A DNA stretch of 64,000 nucleotides, from NCBI GenBank assembly GCA_023630585.1, contig CM042568.1, positions 3,885,016 to 3,949,015 of the forward strand, in the 5' to 3' direction. A program made the position numbers and the translations under genes. This document shows, piece by piece, positions 11,121 through 21,344 of this stretch. The stretch comes from Cranoglanis bouderius. Taxonomy: Eukaryota; Chordata; Actinopteri; Siluriformes; Cranoglanididae. Position 1 is the first letter of the stretch, and the number at the start of each line of letters is the position of its first letter. A model generated the notes under the pieces. That model searched no databases, had not been told where the DNA came from, and saw only the letters and a list, made by a program, of their open reading frames with translations.

Positions 11121-11249
11121 CTGTTTGGTCTTGTAGAAGCCATGCTTGTCACAGTTGGGAAGGTAAAACGTAGTAAACTTCTCGCCCAGTGCCTGCTGCG
11201 AGGCCGTGATACTGTCCAGGGCAGAGTGCAGTTCAGTGTGACATGGACC
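11121..11249 (-). CDS. igfbp1: Insulin-like growth factor-binding protein 1, exon with thyroglobulin first half
   Basis: The exon is 43 codons, phase 0 at both ends, with TTGTAG| upstream and AAACAG|GTGAGC downstream. It encodes GPCHTELHSALDSITASQQA, then LGEKFTTFYLPNCDKHGFYK and TKQ. GPC plus FYLPNCDKHGFYKTKQ is the conserved half-domain. It joins in phase to the next exon (CETSL...). No abnormality is seen. Confidence 0.95.
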
Positions 11250-11924
11250 CTACAACGAAATATTGATCAGAATTTAGTCAGTGAAATGTGTGACTCAGAT
11301 TCTGATGCTGTAGATGGATCCAGACAGACACCTTAAAGACACACACATCCCAAAAACAGTTTAAAACCTAGTCAAGTCTCAGGCTTGCCCCAGTGTTTGA
11401 TCTCACTTGGATAGTGTAGATTTGTACCTAAGAGCTGCTGCTGTAATCATAAAGAATGTCATGTGCTCATCTCAGGACTCTTATTCACAATCTGCTCATA
11501 CTGAACATCTTGTAAACACACTCAGTACTGTGTGTCTTTTATGCTTCTACACCTTGTCACCTCTGGATGGTTCATTAGGGATCTAAATCTATATCCCAAT
11601 TTCTGGAAAGCTGCTTTGTGACAAGGTCTATAGTTAAAAGTGCAATACAAATCAAACTGAATTGAACTGAAAATGGAGACGCTCAATCCACTCATTAGGG
11701 ATCCGTAAACATTTTTATTCTACTTTTTTAGGAGTTTCTTTTCTAGTTCCTGATCACCTGGATCCTGGGAGTTCAATGTTGGAATACCAGGTGTCTTAGG
11801 AACTGGAATATAATGCATTTATGGAAATTTATACTAGCTCTGAGACCCTTCCCCTAAACCCTGTCTACCATGGACCTTAAAAACAGATGTTCTCTGAGAA
11901 TCTCAGACAGATAGTCCAGATAGT

Positions 11925-12437
11925 CAGGGGTGTCCAAATATATCTGCAAAGTGACTGTGTGGTTGCAGCTTTCCTTCCAAACAAGCAGGAGCCACATCTG
12001 ATAGTCAGTTGAAGGCCAAGGTGAACAGATTAAACTGGTGGCTCTTGATTGGTTGGAATGAGTACCTGCTTCCACACAGGTTGTTCGAGAATGAGATTGG
12101 ACATTACTGCTCTGGATTATCTGGATATGGTTGGTTAAAATTGGAAAAGAGCCATTTTAAGGACTGACTGTGGGTCACTAAGAACATCTGATTTTATGGT
12201 CCAAGGAACTGTATATAGGTTTAGGAGAAGGGTTCTTAATCCAGCCGTAAGGGTGGGGGTGTCCAGTTATATCCACAAAGGGCTTGTATGGCTGCAGTTC
12301 AAACCAATCAAGAGCCATGTTAGTTTAATCAGTTCATCTTGGCCTTTAATCAATTATCAGATGTGGCTCCTACTCGGGTGGAAGGAGAGCCTGCAGCCAC
12401 ACTGCCCCATTATGGATAAGATTGGACACCACTGCCA
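11925..12437. mobile_element. Pair of MITE-like units in inverted orientation
   Basis: Unit 1 (about 11925-12110) and unit 2 (about 12255-12437) each run between GGGGTGTCCA-type and TTGGACA(CC)-type ends. Unit 2 read forward matches unit 1 read in reverse complement, including ACCAATCAAGAGCCA, CAGATGTGGCTCCT and the TGCAGCCACAC block. Internal deletions make them unequal. They are non-coding and resemble short non-autonomous DNA transposons. Confidence 0.65.
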
Positions 12438-13799
12438 AATAAAGTCAGAGCAAGTCCACAATTTCATAAATGTATTGTCTCCCATTTCCTAACACTCAGG
12501 ATTCCAGGTATTCCATATTTTCCAGTCAGGCATGAAGAAAAATGTGAACTGGCATAAGTTCCCTACAACTGGATTGGTAACCCAATCTTAAAACACCTCA
12601 GAATGGCCCAATTACCCCTTGTTGCAGAACAAATAGTCCATGGGGTGAAGTTGTAACTGATCCAGCTCCTCCTACCTGGGTGGAGCTGGACAGAGTTGAG
12701 CCAAATGTCCAGAGTTTGTTTCAGGCTGGATAAATGTGTTTAATGCATTGCTTTGCATTGTACAGTGTTGTGTGTGTTAGGGGTTATGGGTTAAGAGTTA
12801 GAGGTTAGGACTTAGCGGTTAGGTTTATAGAAGGAGTTGGATCAGATCCAGCTCCACCCCCTGTAATTTTGGTTCTGCATCGCAACTATCTCGAATGGCC
12901 TGGTGTTGCATTCACAGTGAGTCTGAAAGCAAACCTGACTCTTGCCAAGTGTTGCAACACTGCCCCCTAGGGTCTCACAGTTTAAATTACAGCCAATGTT
13001 TTTTTTCCCCCTCATTACACATTGCCATGCAGTTTCAAGTGTTCTGTTACCCCTGAAATATTGATTTTCACCCCTAATCTATGGGCAATCCAGTAACTGC
13101 ACATATTTCTGATGGCCAGACATAAGAGACATTGTCTGAATTCTCCCCTGTGGATAACTATGCTTTTTACAGTTAGTGGCATACAGTATCACATGACATC
13201 CAAGTAGCTAAACATAAATGACAAAATAGCTGTATAATTATCTACTATCCGTAAAAAAAAAAAAATCTTGTCACTAATATTAATTATAAAAAACAAACAA
13301 AAAGGCTTTCACCCTACAAATCTTTCATCCCCAATGAAGCCAGAGAAGTTCATTTGAAGATTCTACACAATAAACCCAAACAATAAGGAAATAGCAAAAT
13401 TGCAATTTTTAGCAGCAGATTTTGCCAGGACACCACATAAGAGTTTTAAACTTCTGTGATGTGATATGCTGTAATAATTCTCATGTAAAGATTTGGATAT
13501 TGTCAATATTATGATTTTAATGGGTGAATATTTGTTAGACTGGTATCCAGTGCTATTTTTTTCCACAATGATATTTAAATAAATAAATAAATAAATAAAG
13601 ATTTCCTCCGAATAGATTTTAGATCAGTAAATACCAAGAAAAGCCCACAAACTGTTAAAATGTATGATGTTATCATGAATGTCACATCCATTCACACATT
13701 TTCAGAACTATTCTTTATTTAAAATCCTAATCTTTATTTAACTTTGAGTATCTATAGTGTAGTTTCATATAATTCTGTTTTCATGCTTCTTATACTGTA

Positions 13800-13939
13800 T
13801 TCTATTCAAAGTTTGTTTTATTTTATCCTATTTGTATAACCCCCCCCCACCCCACACACACACACACAGATTTCAGATTAGTTGTAAGTGAAAACTTACT
13901 TGACCAATAAAAAAGTCTTTCTGATTTTTATATTGTTGC

Positions 13940-13976
<37 letters not shown>

Positions 13977-14160
13977 TATTTTATACATTTTATATAGCCT
14001 AGTTATGTTTTTATGTATGCTCTAATTTGTTTATAGAATATAGTTCTCTCATTTTTGTTCCTTTTCTTTCTGCTTTGTGCCCTGTTAATTTGCAAATGTA
14101 CATATGTTGCATTTAGTAAACAAACAAACAAACAAATAAATAAATAAATAAACAAATAGC
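13800..14160. repeat. Simple-repeat cluster
   Basis: Holds a C-run with (CA)n (13843-13869), (TTA)n (13934-13980) and (AAAC)n/(AAAT)n (14118-14156). Nothing else is seen. Confidence 0.8.
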
Positions 14161-14402
14161 TTTAAAGGTACATTAAAGGTAAATCAGAGGCCCAATTATG
14201 TGCCAATGAAGTAAAAGATACATACTAAAGGTACAATAGACGAACCCTTGTTGGTACTCCTTTATTTGTAATTAATTATAGGGGGTCACGTGGTCAGGCG
14301 TTAACAGTCTGCCGGTAAGTGCGTTTTAGAGGTAATGGGTAAACCGCGGTGCGATCGTTAAATCCTGCAGTGAGGAGAACATTCTGAGATTCGCACTCTT
14401 AC

Positions 14403-14984
14403 CAGTTCCACCAGCTTCTTCCGGATGGCGTTGACTTTTGCCTTGATGCTCTCGTGCGCCTCCGGGTCTCCGGCTTTATCCAGTACCAGCAGGTGGTGTA
14501 AGGAGAAGCCATGCTCACCGGCCTTCGCTGTAAGGAGACGGTTATGGTTTAGCATTAGGTCGTGCAAGTTTTCAGCCTCATTCTGATCAACAAACGGGGA
14601 TTCGGCGGAAGAGAGAGGAGACGCACCTTGCGCGGCGTGGTCCACGGTGCACACGGCCTGTCCGCGGGTGAGCGAGTGGAGCGGCTGCGGGTCGTCGGCT
14701 CTCGGCGTGCAGCGCAGTCCCGTGCCGCAGTGCGCCGTGTAGACCCCGCACAGGGCGCCCTCGGGCAGCGCGCAGGTCATGCAGCAGCCGCAGCCCGGCT
14801 CTTTCATCAGCTCCCTGCAGCCGGATGGAGCGGCCGGGCATGCGCTCAGCTTCTCCGGGGTACACGGTGCGCACCGGATCGGTTCCGGCGCTGGAACGGG
14901 GGACTGTTCTGCTGGAGCAGGGATGAGGATGAGGGTGAAGATGAGGATGTGTCCGAGCGTGGAAATCAGCAGTAATCCGCGCAT
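14403..14984 (-). CDS. igfbp1: Insulin-like growth factor-binding protein 1, amino-terminal and central coding region
   Basis: The ATG at 14984-14982 is chosen because it starts a hydrophobic signal peptide (MRGLLLISTLGHILIFTLIL). The open frame reaches upstream to 15125, but that part crosses the TATA box. The mature part opens IRCAPCTPEKLSACPA and contains GCGCCMTCALPEGALCGVYT, the GCGCCxxC IGFBP signature, then LHSLTRGQAVC, closing the 12-cysteine amino-terminal domain. The linker ends SIKAKVNAIRKKLVEL at CTG|GTAAGA, phase 0, and joins GPCHTEL in the next exon. Oddity: vertebrate igfbp1 usually has an intron in this region, yet here the frame is open through a 99-nt segment that looks intron-like (about 14533-14631; see findings). 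Mature plus signal length is about 277 residues, or 244 if that segment is removed. Confidence 0.93.
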
Positions 14985-15067
14985 TGCGCAAACACAGAGA
15001 CAAAACAGAGCGCGCGCTGAAATGAATTCTGATCCTGTTCTTACACTTTTTGACTTGGCTAACGGTC

Positions 15068-15130
15068 GGAGCACGTTGCTTTTATAGCGTACTGTGACCT
15101 CACAAGGGGTTAATGTTTGACACACGTGCC
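15068..15130 (-). promoter_or_regulatory. igfbp1: igfbp1 core promoter
   Basis: On the igfbp1 strand a TATAAAA box lies at 15086-15080, about 95 bp upstream of the chosen ATG, predicting transcription start near 15050-15055. AGGTCA (nuclear-receptor half-site) lies just upstream near 15094-15099. An ACGTG core lies at 15076-15072 and a palindromic CACGTG at 15123-15128. ACGTG is the hypoxia-response core, and igfbp1 is an established HIF-1 target in fish and mammals, so regulation by hypoxia is plausible here but not shown. Confidence 0.6.
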
Positions 15131-16126
15131 ACTTGTAGTAATTATCCGTTACGAAAAAAACAAATGTTTTTTTGCGCCCAAATAGTGCGGGCGGTTTTGC
15201 GTAGATACACAGCCGCCGTGTGTTTGAACTGATGGTTAATATTTACCGAGTCAGGGTAGCCTGTTCTCCTTATCCAGGACTCACTGTCTTCCTCCTGTGG
15301 CCTTTGAAACTTTATTTACTGTTACACAGCCAGGGCTGGTTTAATGCTCAATCCTGTCACAGTGAGAGCAATTCAAATGGATAAAACATTGGTTTGAGTT
15401 ATAAACTTTACATTTAGCCGGTGTACTTACACTCTCAGAAATAACTCTACGTTTCCTTGTTGCAGGAGTGGCACTATAATGGGTGTATCATGTGTACCTT
15501 TATTATGTATCTTTTACCTTTAAAAAATAATTTCAGGTGCATAATTAGACCTTAAGGACTACTGATATATACCTTTAAAACTTTACACCACACTCACGTT
15601 CCTTGGTCAAACATACACAGTAAAACATGTCCATTTAATAATATTGATAAGAAACATCAACAAACGTAATCTATTGCTATTATTTAGTACATTTGTTCAC
15701 TATTTTGTCAAGAATCTTATTTCTCTTCTATTAGCTACACAATTAGCTAAATTGTGCACAGAATTATAAGCTCCATGTACCTACTTACTTTATACCTTCA
15801 GATTTCAGTTACCGACTCCATCATTCTCCGAATAACTGTGCCGATCTTTAAATCTATACGCTAAAAGCTCATTAAACTCCATTCATCAACTATATATTAC
15901 ATATTAAAGGCACACGAGATAAGAGTACCAGCCCAGCCACAAGAAAAGGTACCCTTTAGTACCTTTTTTTTTTTCTTACTGAGAAGGTGGAACAACAAGG
16001 TGGTTCTAATAGAGCGTGTGATTTACTTTTTCCACACACGGTGTGTGTTATTCGTCCTCATCACCGTTTCTGTTCACTAAGAATTCCATACAATATATAA
16101 GAAGACAAGAACATAACATTCCTTAA
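15131..16126. other. igfbp1 upstream flank
   Basis: Non-coding and AT-rich. An A-run followed by AAATGTTTTTTT near 15155-15175 is Forkhead-like but weak. No gene is visible. Confidence 0.4.
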
Positions 16127-16760
16127 TGCACATTATACCACAGCGCTGTTTAATCCTGGATTCTGATTGGTCAAAAAGCGTTGATTAGTTTTCTAGAACA
16201 GCAGCTGTGACAGTAGTGCAGCTACAAATCACATGTTTAGGTTAATGCGCTAGTTCAGTGCGTTATCGTTTCTATGGTAACAGCTCATTCACAGGTACTT
16301 GTACGGCGGACGCTCCGCATAATCTAAGACTAATAATAAACAGATGAAAATGCGTGTTTTTTTTTTGGTTTGTTTTGTTTTTTACAAATTTTTGATTGTT
16401 GAAATTGTCTCTATGGAGATTTTTGAAAGGAGTCTCCAGTAACAGTCAGAGGTAAATCTGCAACTTTTCCAGACAGAGGAGTGTACGTTTTCTAGTTTTT
16501 GAGAGAATGACAGAAACTAACTTGTTTCACAGACGTTCCACAACATTAAATGTGACTATAAATGGATAAGAAGTATGAGGTAATTATTTAATTAATAATA
16601 ATAAAAAGTTATAATAATTGGTAATCTGCTGGAGTAAAACACATCAGGAAGTAAGTCATTGGAAAATATTCAATCACACCACTCTGGTGTTGATTATTTT
16701 CCTAGAAGTGTTTTATTCCTCTGTTACTAAATGCGCTATTATCTGGAGATTAAGGTTATA
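16127..16760. mobile_element. Interspersed MITE-like repeat, family R1, copy 1
   Basis: Marked by GATTCTGATTGGTCA near 16158, CTATGGTAACAGCTCATTCA near 16273 and a right end TTGATTATTTTCCTAGAAGT near 16690-16710. The same landmarks recur at 19310-19625, 30130-30416 plus 31798-32165, and partly at 54130-54221 and 55640-55735. Family R1 is non-coding and a frequent landing site for Tc1 elements in this window. Confidence 0.65.
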
Positions 16761-17487
16761 GAATTTTTCCAGTCGGGTTTCTTTACTCTTAAACACTCAC
16801 AGTGATCGCCTCAATCAGATGGTGGACCTTTTCTCTTTCATCCGTGACACAGGTCACAAAAACAAGGTTATCAGTGTATTTAGTAACAGGACGGATTCTT
16901 ATGAGGTTTGCCTCAATCACAACATGTTTGTCTGAGGGGGTAATTACGAGCTTCCTGGTGTAGTATTAATCTGGCCTATCTTCTACAAACACTGACGCTT
17001 TAACAGTGTTACGTCAGTTACAGTAATAACCTCCTGCGCAAACTCACACACTTTAAAACTTTTTGAAATGTGTGATGTAGATGAATTTTACTGAGCTAAG
17101 GTGTTCTGAGAAACCCGAGATTGAGAGTATCTACAGACACTTAAGGCTGACGTTCTATTATTTGTGAATTAGTGTATATGAGAATATCTATTTCCTTAAT
17201 ACAGATGCCGAGCAAATGATTAACAAAGCGCCCCCGTGTCGCAGGCCGGGGTTGTGCAAGACATAAGAAAAACAGTTCATCAACAGGGGTGATGTTGGAA
17301 AAACAAGAAGAAATCCTCCTGTTCTGTCAGGCTTATGTAAGTGCAGCAGGTTAGAACCGGTCGGTGCTAGAGGCGGATTTTTATCCCTGGTGTAGGAGGA
17401 AAGAAATAACATTCACACTGCTTCACAGTTTATTATGGTTTACATATATTTTTAGGATATTGTGTTGAAGAAAATAACAGGATTTTA

Positions 17488-17525
<38 letters not shown>

Positions 17526-17589
17526 AAGCATCCCCACTCTTCACTTCACCTGCCTGATCTCTATATAATACTGTGAGACTATTGTATTT
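16761..17589. other. Intergenic stretch
   Basis: No supportable gene. A long A-run (about 17492-17519) precedes the last exon of the unnamed gene and may lie in its 3' flank. Confidence 0.4.
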
Positions 17590-17673
17590 TTACTCCACGG
17601 TCAGCTCATGCCTGGTGGCTTCTTCGATGTCAAACATCAGATTGATGAGCCACTGAGGTGCAGGAAGGTCGTC
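17590..17673 (-). CDS. Unnamed Ser/Arg-rich protein, last coding exon
   Basis: Acceptor TTCATACAG| then 27 codons and TAA at 17592-17590. It encodes DDLPAPQWLINLMFDIEEAT then RHELTVE. The segment is amphipathic (LINLMFDIEEATRHEL, probably helical) and looks like the one potentially folded, conserved part of an otherwise low-complexity protein. It opens in phase 0, matching the donor of the exon at 19966-20064. A CA tract (GU-rich in RNA sense) sits directly upstream of the acceptor. I do not recognise the family. Confidence 0.65.
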   Translation of the reverse strand, partial: DDLPAPQWLINLMFDIEEATRHELTVE

Positions 17674-18198
17674 CTGTATGAACACACACACACACACAGG
17701 TTTAATGGATGAGCTCATGGCTAGTTCTTTTCTGGATTTGGGCATAAACATGCCAGCTAGCACAAATCGTAAAAAATAAATAGTGTTGATCTTTATTGCG
17801 TTGGATTTGTGGGTCAGCCCTTGACCTGGATGATCACGGCCCATTTACCAGTGCCAAGTGAAAGCAACACCGATCAATAAAAGCTTAAAAGTTTCAACAC
17901 AGCGAGTGTTTTGCAATCAATCCTTTTTTCTTTTCTTTTTTTTGACTTGATCATTTGGGTCAATCCTGTTTGTTCATGTATTAAAAAAGCTCATGCACTG
18001 TGGAGTAATTACTGGATGTCTGTTAGACCACTAAATACAATATATTCTATAAACAATGGCACCTCTGGGAGGGGTGGGAGGGGCATGAAGCCCTGGCCAC
18101 CCCATAGGCCCTTCTGAAATATGAACACTTTTTTTTAAAAAAAATTACTTTTGATGTTTGTTATTAAACTAAGGAATAAACCACATACTGTGTAGGCT

Positions 18199-19034
18199 TT
18201 ATCAATGCCTAGAAGCACAGTGAAGTCTATTAAGAAGTGGCAGGTATTTGGTACAACACAGACCCTCCCTGGATCAGGACATCGCTCCAAACTGGATGAA
18301 AGAGCCAGGAGGAAACTGGTCAGAGAAGCTGCCAAGAGGCCTACAGCAACTCTGAAGCAGTTGCAGGAATTTATGACAAATAGTGGTCATTGTGTGCATG
18401 TGACAACAACATCACAAATTCTCCCATACAAGCCACATTTGTGGAGGGTTGCAAGAAAAAAGCCACCCAAACGCACCTTGAAGATTCTGAGGCCACATGG
18501 AAAAAGGTGTTATGGTCAGATGAATTATTTGGCCTCAACACCAAATGATATGTCTGGCGGAAATCCAATATAGCTCACCATCCAAATATCACCATTCCTA
18601 CAGTAAAGCATGGAGGTGGTAATATCCTGTTATGGGGGTGTTTCTCTGCAGCAGGGACTGGAGCACTTGTCAGGATAGAAGGAAAATGGATGGGGCAAAA
18701 TACCATCAAATTCTTGAGGAAAATCTGCTGCCCTCTGCCAGAAAGTTGTCAATGGGAAGAAGTTTTACCTTCCAACATGACAATGACCCAAAGCACACAG
18801 CAAAACTGACCACACAGTGGTTGTAGGAGAAAAAGGTGAATGTCCTTGCATGGCCTAGTCAGAGCCCAGACTTAAACCCCATTGAAAATCTGTGGAATGA
18901 CTTGAAGACTGTAGTCCACAAACGGTCACCATCAAATTTAACTGAACTTGAGCAGTTCTGCAAAGAAGAATGGGCAAATATTGCAAAGTCTAGATGTGCA
19001 AAGTTAGTAGAGACATATCCCAACAGACTAAAGG

Positions 19035-19077
<43 letters not shown>

Positions 19078-19309
19078 AATTAAAGCAAGGGGGTGATCCT
19101 TTTTCCAGCTCAGTGATTCTGTTTTTTTTTTTTTTTTTTTTTTTTTCCCTGACATGTTGGTGTTATATCTTTCACTTGGATATTAAAAGTTGCACTGAGT
19201 AAATACAGCTGGATAAAACAAAAACTGGGTCTGTCTTCATTTCAGGCTGAAAAGCAACAAATGTGATTGTTTTAAAGGGGGGGGTGATTCTTTTCTATAC
19301 CCACTGTAG
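18199..19309 (+). mobile_element. Tc1-like transposon, subfamily B, copy 1 (5'-truncated)
   Basis: Starts abruptly inside the transposase paired-type DNA-binding region (PRSTVKSIKKW..., near 18208) and ends with a complete right terminal repeat (about 19090-19309, ending TTCTATACCCACTGTA). Pieces in three frames show the HTH region (LKQLQEF.TNSGH), QHDNDPKHTAKL (second Asp) and NPIENLWNDLK (Glu). A deletion removes the LFG region, and there are stops before NVLAWPSQSP plus long A- and T-runs. Dead. It belongs with 39668-41073 and 47213-48277. Confidence 0.9.
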
Positions 19310-19625
19310 TAACAGCTCATTCACTAGTAGAGGCTGGTGAGGAAATGACCGTTTATAGCTGCTAGAACAGGAACTAACTCCCCCCCCCACAATCCTCAAT
19401 AATAAATGTAACTATAAATAGATCAAAAGCATGATGTGTTTTTCATTAATACTGCAAGTTTGAAAGTGTAATTGTTGGCAAATTGCTGTGGTATAAAGAG
19501 GAATACACTCATCAGGACATGACTGGAAAATAATCCATTTTGTGGTGGCAACGGTGACTCCACTTCATCACACCACATCTCTGTGGATTATTTTCCTATA
19601 ACAGCACACCCCAAATGTTTTATTC
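19310..19625. mobile_element. R1 MITE-like repeat, copy 2
   Basis: GTAACAGCTCATTCAC at its start and GGATTATTTTCCTATAACAG near 19577-19596 match copies at 16.1-16.8 kb and 31.8-32.2 kb. It directly abuts the Tc1 right terminus, so the Tc1 copy landed inside it. Confidence 0.65.
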
Positions 19626-19965
19626 TTTACTTAGGTTAGTTTTGACCAAATTAGGGCTTGACTTGCAGGCAAGACTTGTTTGAGGTTGTAAGTTTAGCTG
19701 TTGTGTGGTTACACTGTTGTGTATTTGCAAAAAGCTGAATTCGAAAAGCTGTTCTTTAATACAACTTTGAATTTTGGCTATTATACAAATTGTGGTGTAC
19801 CACACCAAGTTTTCCCCTGCCCGGCCACCCCACATAAAAATTTATGGATGTGTCACTGTCCATAAATATAGTCCTAATACATTTAAGGTAATACATATCC
19901 GATAAAAGATAGATACCACTTGCGCTAAATTCAGACAAATTGTCCAGTTTTGTATTATTACTCAC

Positions 19966-20064
19966 ATGTTCAGGAGCTGAGTGTGTACGTTGTCTCCGCC
20001 TCACTGAATCATGTCTCGCTGTGGTAGATGGAGCTTTTTTACCAGTCCTCTTCAATGAAGTCAT
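19966..20064 (-). CDS. Unnamed Ser/Arg-rich protein, fourth exon
   Basis: Exactly 33 codons, phase 0 at both ends, donor GAACAT|GTGAGT. It encodes MTSLKRTGKKAPSTTARHDS then VRRRQRTHSAPEH: strongly basic, with RRRQRTHS resembling a basophilic-kinase or 14-3-3 type site. Oddity: the acceptor is preceded in sense orientation by about 15 A residues (TGTAAAA...ATAG|), a poor polypyrimidine tract, so this exon may be weakly or alternatively spliced. Skipping it keeps the frame. Confidence 0.6.
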
Positions 20065-20127
20065 CTATTTTTTTTTTTTTTTTACAGAAAATAAATAAAT
20101 ACACTAACTTAGGTTACAACCCTAAGC

Positions 20128-20462
20128 CAGCCAGTGTAAAAAGTTAATTAAAAACGGAATGCAATGATTTGCAAATCTCATAAACCCATGTTATTCACAA
20201 TAGAACATAGAAAACATATCAAATTTTTAAATGTGGCCCTGTCCCAACCTTTTTTTTAGACGTGTTGCGGGCATCAAATTCACAATTACCTTATTTTTTT
20301 TTTTCTTAAAATGGTACATTTCCTCAGTTTCAACATTCAGTATGTTTTCTATGTTCTATTGTGAATAAAATATGGGTTTATGAGACTTGCAATTCATTGC
20401 ATTCCGTTTTTATTTACATTTTACACAGTGTCCCAACTTTTTTTGGAATTGGAGTTATACAT
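20128..20462. mobile_element. Foldback MITE, family R2
   Basis: Two arms of about 130 bp are inverted copies. The left arm AACGGAATGCAATGATTTGC.. and CACAATAGAACATAGAAAAC mirror the right arm GTTTTCTATGTTCTATTGTG.. and GCATTCCGTTTTTA. The right outer end is CCAACTTTTTTTGGAATTGG. It is non-coding, probably Tc1/mariner-derived and non-autonomous. A solo arm of the same family is at about 60016-60070. Confidence 0.85.
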
Positions 20463-20988
20463 AAGGGCACTGGGAACAAATATCAGCTGGGAACAAAACA
20501 GACTGGGAAACAAAATCAGGCCTGGAACTGGCTTTAAAATGGCCTCCTACATTTGTCCAAAATATAAAACAGCATGGTTCTGTGTGAAACTTCCAATAAT
20601 TTCTTCTTTACCATTGTATATCACTATTTCTACACCAGTCAAATTTATTTTAATCAATTATCTGTTGTTAATTTCACTCCCATAGACATAAATGGATGCT
20701 TATTTATCCTTAGCCTTATGTAGCTAGTGAATACCTTCTGTCTCAGTGCTGCTCTAGGCATCATCACAATCACCAGCAGCAGATTTTGGATTTAAAGATC
20801 ATTTATGTTTAAAATCTTTGCTGCATCTGGAAATTGATAATCAGAAGAAATTTCCCAATAGCTAGTAAACCCTGAACACCTATATGGAAGGTTTATTTTA
20901 TTATTATTTTTTTATTTAATGACCAGTGAATGTTCAAAACCAGTATGAATCACATAAATACAAACCAGTAAACAGAACCTGGTCTTAC

Positions 20989-21344
20989 CTTTTGTGCATC
21001 ACTCTTCCCCACCACAGGCCCAGACATGCGCCCTGCAGAACGACTTCTCATAACTTCACGTGGTGCACTTGAGGAAGGAGAACTCTGTGCTGAGGAGGAC
21101 CTTCTCTGAGAACTTCCTGGTGTTGATGAGCTCATTCTTCTCAAGCTCTGTGGTGTCGAGGAGTTTCTTCTGTTAGGGCTTCTTGCTGCCGAAGAGCTTC
21201 TTTTCTTAGACCTTGTCTGTGTTGAGGAGCTACTTCTCCTGGAGTTTCTATTACGGTCACCACGCTTCTCTTGCGAGACCGGTTCTTCCTCTGAGTAAGC
21301 CATTGTGGCCTTGTAGTCAGTCTCATGTCTTGACTTTCTGATGC
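20989..21344 (-). CDS. Unnamed Ser/Arg-rich protein, third exon (SR-rich core)
   Basis: Acceptor TTTCATTAG|, donor CAAAAG|GTAAGA. 356 nt: two bases complete the split Gly codon from the previous exon, then 118 codons follow. The protein runs IRKSRHETDYKATMAYSEEE, then long Ser/Arg/Pro-rich repeats of RRSSSS, KKRSSS, PNRRNSS, LRRMSSS and SQRRSSS type, ending SGPVVGKSDAQK. The recurring (R/K)R.SSS units, roughly every 10-13 residues, fit basophilic-kinase phosphorylation of a disordered region. The reading is supported by phase agreement with three neighbouring exons. A second frame is open over the first 204 nt (see findings). Unknown family; nuclear, cytoskeletal or germline roles would be guesses. 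Confidence 0.65.

Larger units (their letters stand above)
11250..14402 (-). other. igfbp1: igfbp1 intron (3.15 kb)
   Basis: Contains the paired MITE-like units at 11925-12110 and 12255-12437, an ATT repeat (13934-13980), AAAC/AAAT repeats (14118-14156) and otherwise non-coding AT-rich DNA. Donor CTG|GTAAGA and acceptor TTGTAG| are both good matches. Confidence 0.85.
17674..19965 (-). other. Intron of the unnamed gene (carries Tc1 copy B1 and R1 copy 2)
   Basis: Bounded by CAT|GTGAGT and CATACAG|. Most of it is transposon: the Tc1 fragment at 18199-19309 and R1 repeat at 19310-19625. The rest is AT-rich and featureless. Confidence 0.6.

Noticed and set aside
14562..14975. + strand open frame of 137 codons (and a shifted 138-codon - strand frame)
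   Set aside because: Both are shadows of the GC-rich, cysteine-rich igfbp1 exon, whose own frame has signal peptide and IGFBP signature.
18371..18568. Open frames on the strand opposite to Tc1 transposase (also near 40253, 47398 and 45341)
   Set aside because: Antisense shadows of transposase code, repeated identically in each copy.
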